Positions 5,255 through 6,198 of a stretch of DNA of 6,198 nucleotides are shown piece by piece; the first letter of the stretch is position 1; every line of letters starts with the position of its first letter. Below the pieces are notes generated by a model. That model saw only the letters and a list, made by a program, of their open reading frames with translations. It did not search any database and was not told where the DNA came from. Both the position numbers and the translations under genes were made by a program. The stretch lies in the NCBI GenBank assembly GCA_016213125.1, contig JACRBR010000302.1, forward strand, positions 1 through 6,198. The letters are read 5' to 3'. Source of the DNA: Chloroflexota bacterium (lineage in GTDB: Bacteria > Chloroflexota > Dehalococcoidia > DSTF01 > JACRBR01).

Positions 5255-6198
5255 CTACGCGCTCATGGACTGCATACGTTCCACGGTTTGGGTGTACTCC
5301 TCTACCATGTCGAAGATGATGTCCCGGACGGGGCGGATGGCCGTCATCATGCCGGCGATCTGGCCGACGGGGGTGCCGACGAGCTCGGCGGCCTTGGAGT
5401 CGGAGTGGGCTTCGCCGGCGCGGTACATGCGGGAGTAGGCCTCGGCGGTGGCCATGAACTGCAGGGGCATGGGGAGGGCGCCGGGGGAGTCGGGGGAGTC
5501 CCAGGCGTCGGTCCAGGCGGTGCGGAGCTGGCGGGCGGGCTTGCCGGTCATGGCGCGGGAGCGGACGGTGTCGCGCGAGGTGGCGCGGAGCACCTTCTGC
5601 ACGGCGAGGGGCTGGAGATCTGACTCCTTGGTGGTGAGCCAGACGCTGCCGGTCCAGACGCCCTGCGCGCCGAGCGCGAGGGCGGCGGCGATCTGGCGAC
5701 CGGTGCCGATGCCGCCGGCAGCGAGCACGGGCGCGGGGGCGACGGCGTCGACGACCTGGGGCACGAGGACCATAGTGGAGATCTCGCCGGTGTGGCCGCC
5801 GGCCTCGGTTCCGGAGGCGACGATGATGTCGACGCCGGCCTCGCGCTGCTTGATGGCGTGCTCGGGCGAGCCGACGAGGGCAGCGACGGGGACACCGTGC
5901 TTGTGCGCACGCTCGACGACGTCGGGCGGGGGCGGGCCGAGGGCGTTCACCAGCAGCCGGATGGGGTGCTTGAGGGCGACGTCGACGTGGGACTGGCCGC
6001 CGGAGGGAACCCACCCGAGGAGGGACTCGGCGCCCTGCACGCCCTCGGGGAGTTTCGGGACCTCGTACTTCGTGAGGGTGTCCTCGATGAAGTCTCGATG
6101 GGCTTGCGGGATCATCGCCTCGAGCTGCTCTTTGGACGCGGTGGCGGCGCCTTCGGCGAGCTTGGCGGGCATGACGATGTCGACGCCGTAGGGCTTGC
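5255..6198 (-). CDS. Nitronate monooxygenase (2-nitropropane dioxygenase family), 5' end outside window
   Basis: An FMN-dependent cytoplasmic enzyme of TIM-barrel type that oxidises alkyl nitronates with oxygen, usually viewed as detoxification. The frame is open to the right edge (KPYGVDIVMPAKL, typical internal family sequence), so ATG 6172 is internal and the N-terminal FMN-binding part lies outside. Visible motifs, numbered from that Met: LVNALGPPPPDVVERA (74-89); GVDIIVASGTEAGGHTGE (113-130) with the catalytic-type His127; LAAGGIGTGRQIAAALALG (150-168), the flavin phosphate-binding segment; and GVWTGSVWL (171-179). These resemble actinobacterial homologues. The C-terminus ends normally at the TAG at 5255-5257. 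Codons are very strongly C/G-ending, more so than in the signalling genes. No functional link with the cytochrome cluster is evident. A FabK-like enoyl reductase is the main alternative in this superfamily but is less likely, given the GTEAGGHTGE form. Confidence 0.92.
   Translation of the reverse strand, partial: KPYGVDIVMPAKLAEGAATASKEQLEAMIPQAHRDFIEDTLTKYEVPKLPEGVQGAESLLGWVPSGGQSHVDVALKHPIRLLVNALGPPPPDVVERAHKHGVPVAALVGSPEHAIKQREAGVDIIVASGTEAGGHTGEISTMVLVPQVVDAVAPAPVLAAGGIGTGRQIAAALALGAQGVWTGSVWLTTKESDLQPLAVQKVLRATSRDTVRSRAMTGKPARQLRTAWTDAWDSPDSPGALPMPLQFMATAEAYSRMYRAGEAHSDSKAAELVGTPVGQIAGMMTAIRPVRDIIFDMVEEYTQTVERMQSMSA

Noticed and set aside
5226..6014. Arg-rich 262-codon minus-strand frame overlapping the nitronate monooxygenase
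   Set aside because: It is an out-of-frame reading of a GC-rich gene, low in complexity, and conflicts with the clear enzyme frame.
5448..6191. Plus-strand frame of 247 codons opposite the nitronate monooxygenase
   Set aside because: Antisense shadow; no motif, no ribosome-binding site.
1..6198. CRISPR array, insertion sequence or other mobile element
   Set aside because: No regularly spaced long repeats, terminal inverted repeats or transposase motifs were seen.

Overview
This window is from a high-GC bacterium. The protein styles (a histidine kinase with an HDEPVQ-type H-box, NarL-type regulators, a NapC/NirT-like multiheme cytochrome, and a nitronate monooxygenase with the GTEAGGHTGE signature) fit Chloroflexota or a high-GC actinobacterial relative. 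No ribosomal marker is present, so the assignment is only a leaning. The window holds six protein genes (two cut by the window edges) and one tRNA gene.

Region 1 (1-2915, minus strand) is a signalling cluster. Read in its own direction it runs: membrane histidine kinase (2915-1602), a canonical NarL-type response regulator (1605-931, ATGA overlap with the kinase), a 126-base gap with a short direct repeat and an inverted repeat, a second NarL-type regulator (804-184), and the start of a small membrane protein (187 to the left edge, ATGA overlap). The second regulator has lost its phospho-acceptor Asp (Ala55), the Thr/Ser switch residue and the conserved Lys, but keeps a good LuxR-type helix-turn-helix. 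It is probably a phosphorylation-independent regulator.

Region 2 (2916-4826): a 196-base divergent intergenic region leads to a 540-residue cytochrome on the plus strand. It has three predicted membrane helices and seven CxxCH heme sites. A large nested hairpin follows it.

Region 3 (4841-5254, minus strand): tRNA-Pro(GGG) with encoded CCA, then about 340 bases with no recognisable gene.

Region 4 (5255-6198, minus strand): the larger, C-terminal part of a nitronate monooxygenase whose true start lies beyond the right edge. Its codon use is more strictly C/G-ending than that of the other genes.

Working model (inference): the kinase senses a membrane, redox or respiratory signal and phosphorylates the canonical regulator. 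That regulator, possibly with the degenerate second one, controls the divergent respiratory cytochrome, in the manner of NarXL-type control of anaerobic electron transport. The tRNA and the nitronate monooxygenase look functionally unrelated.
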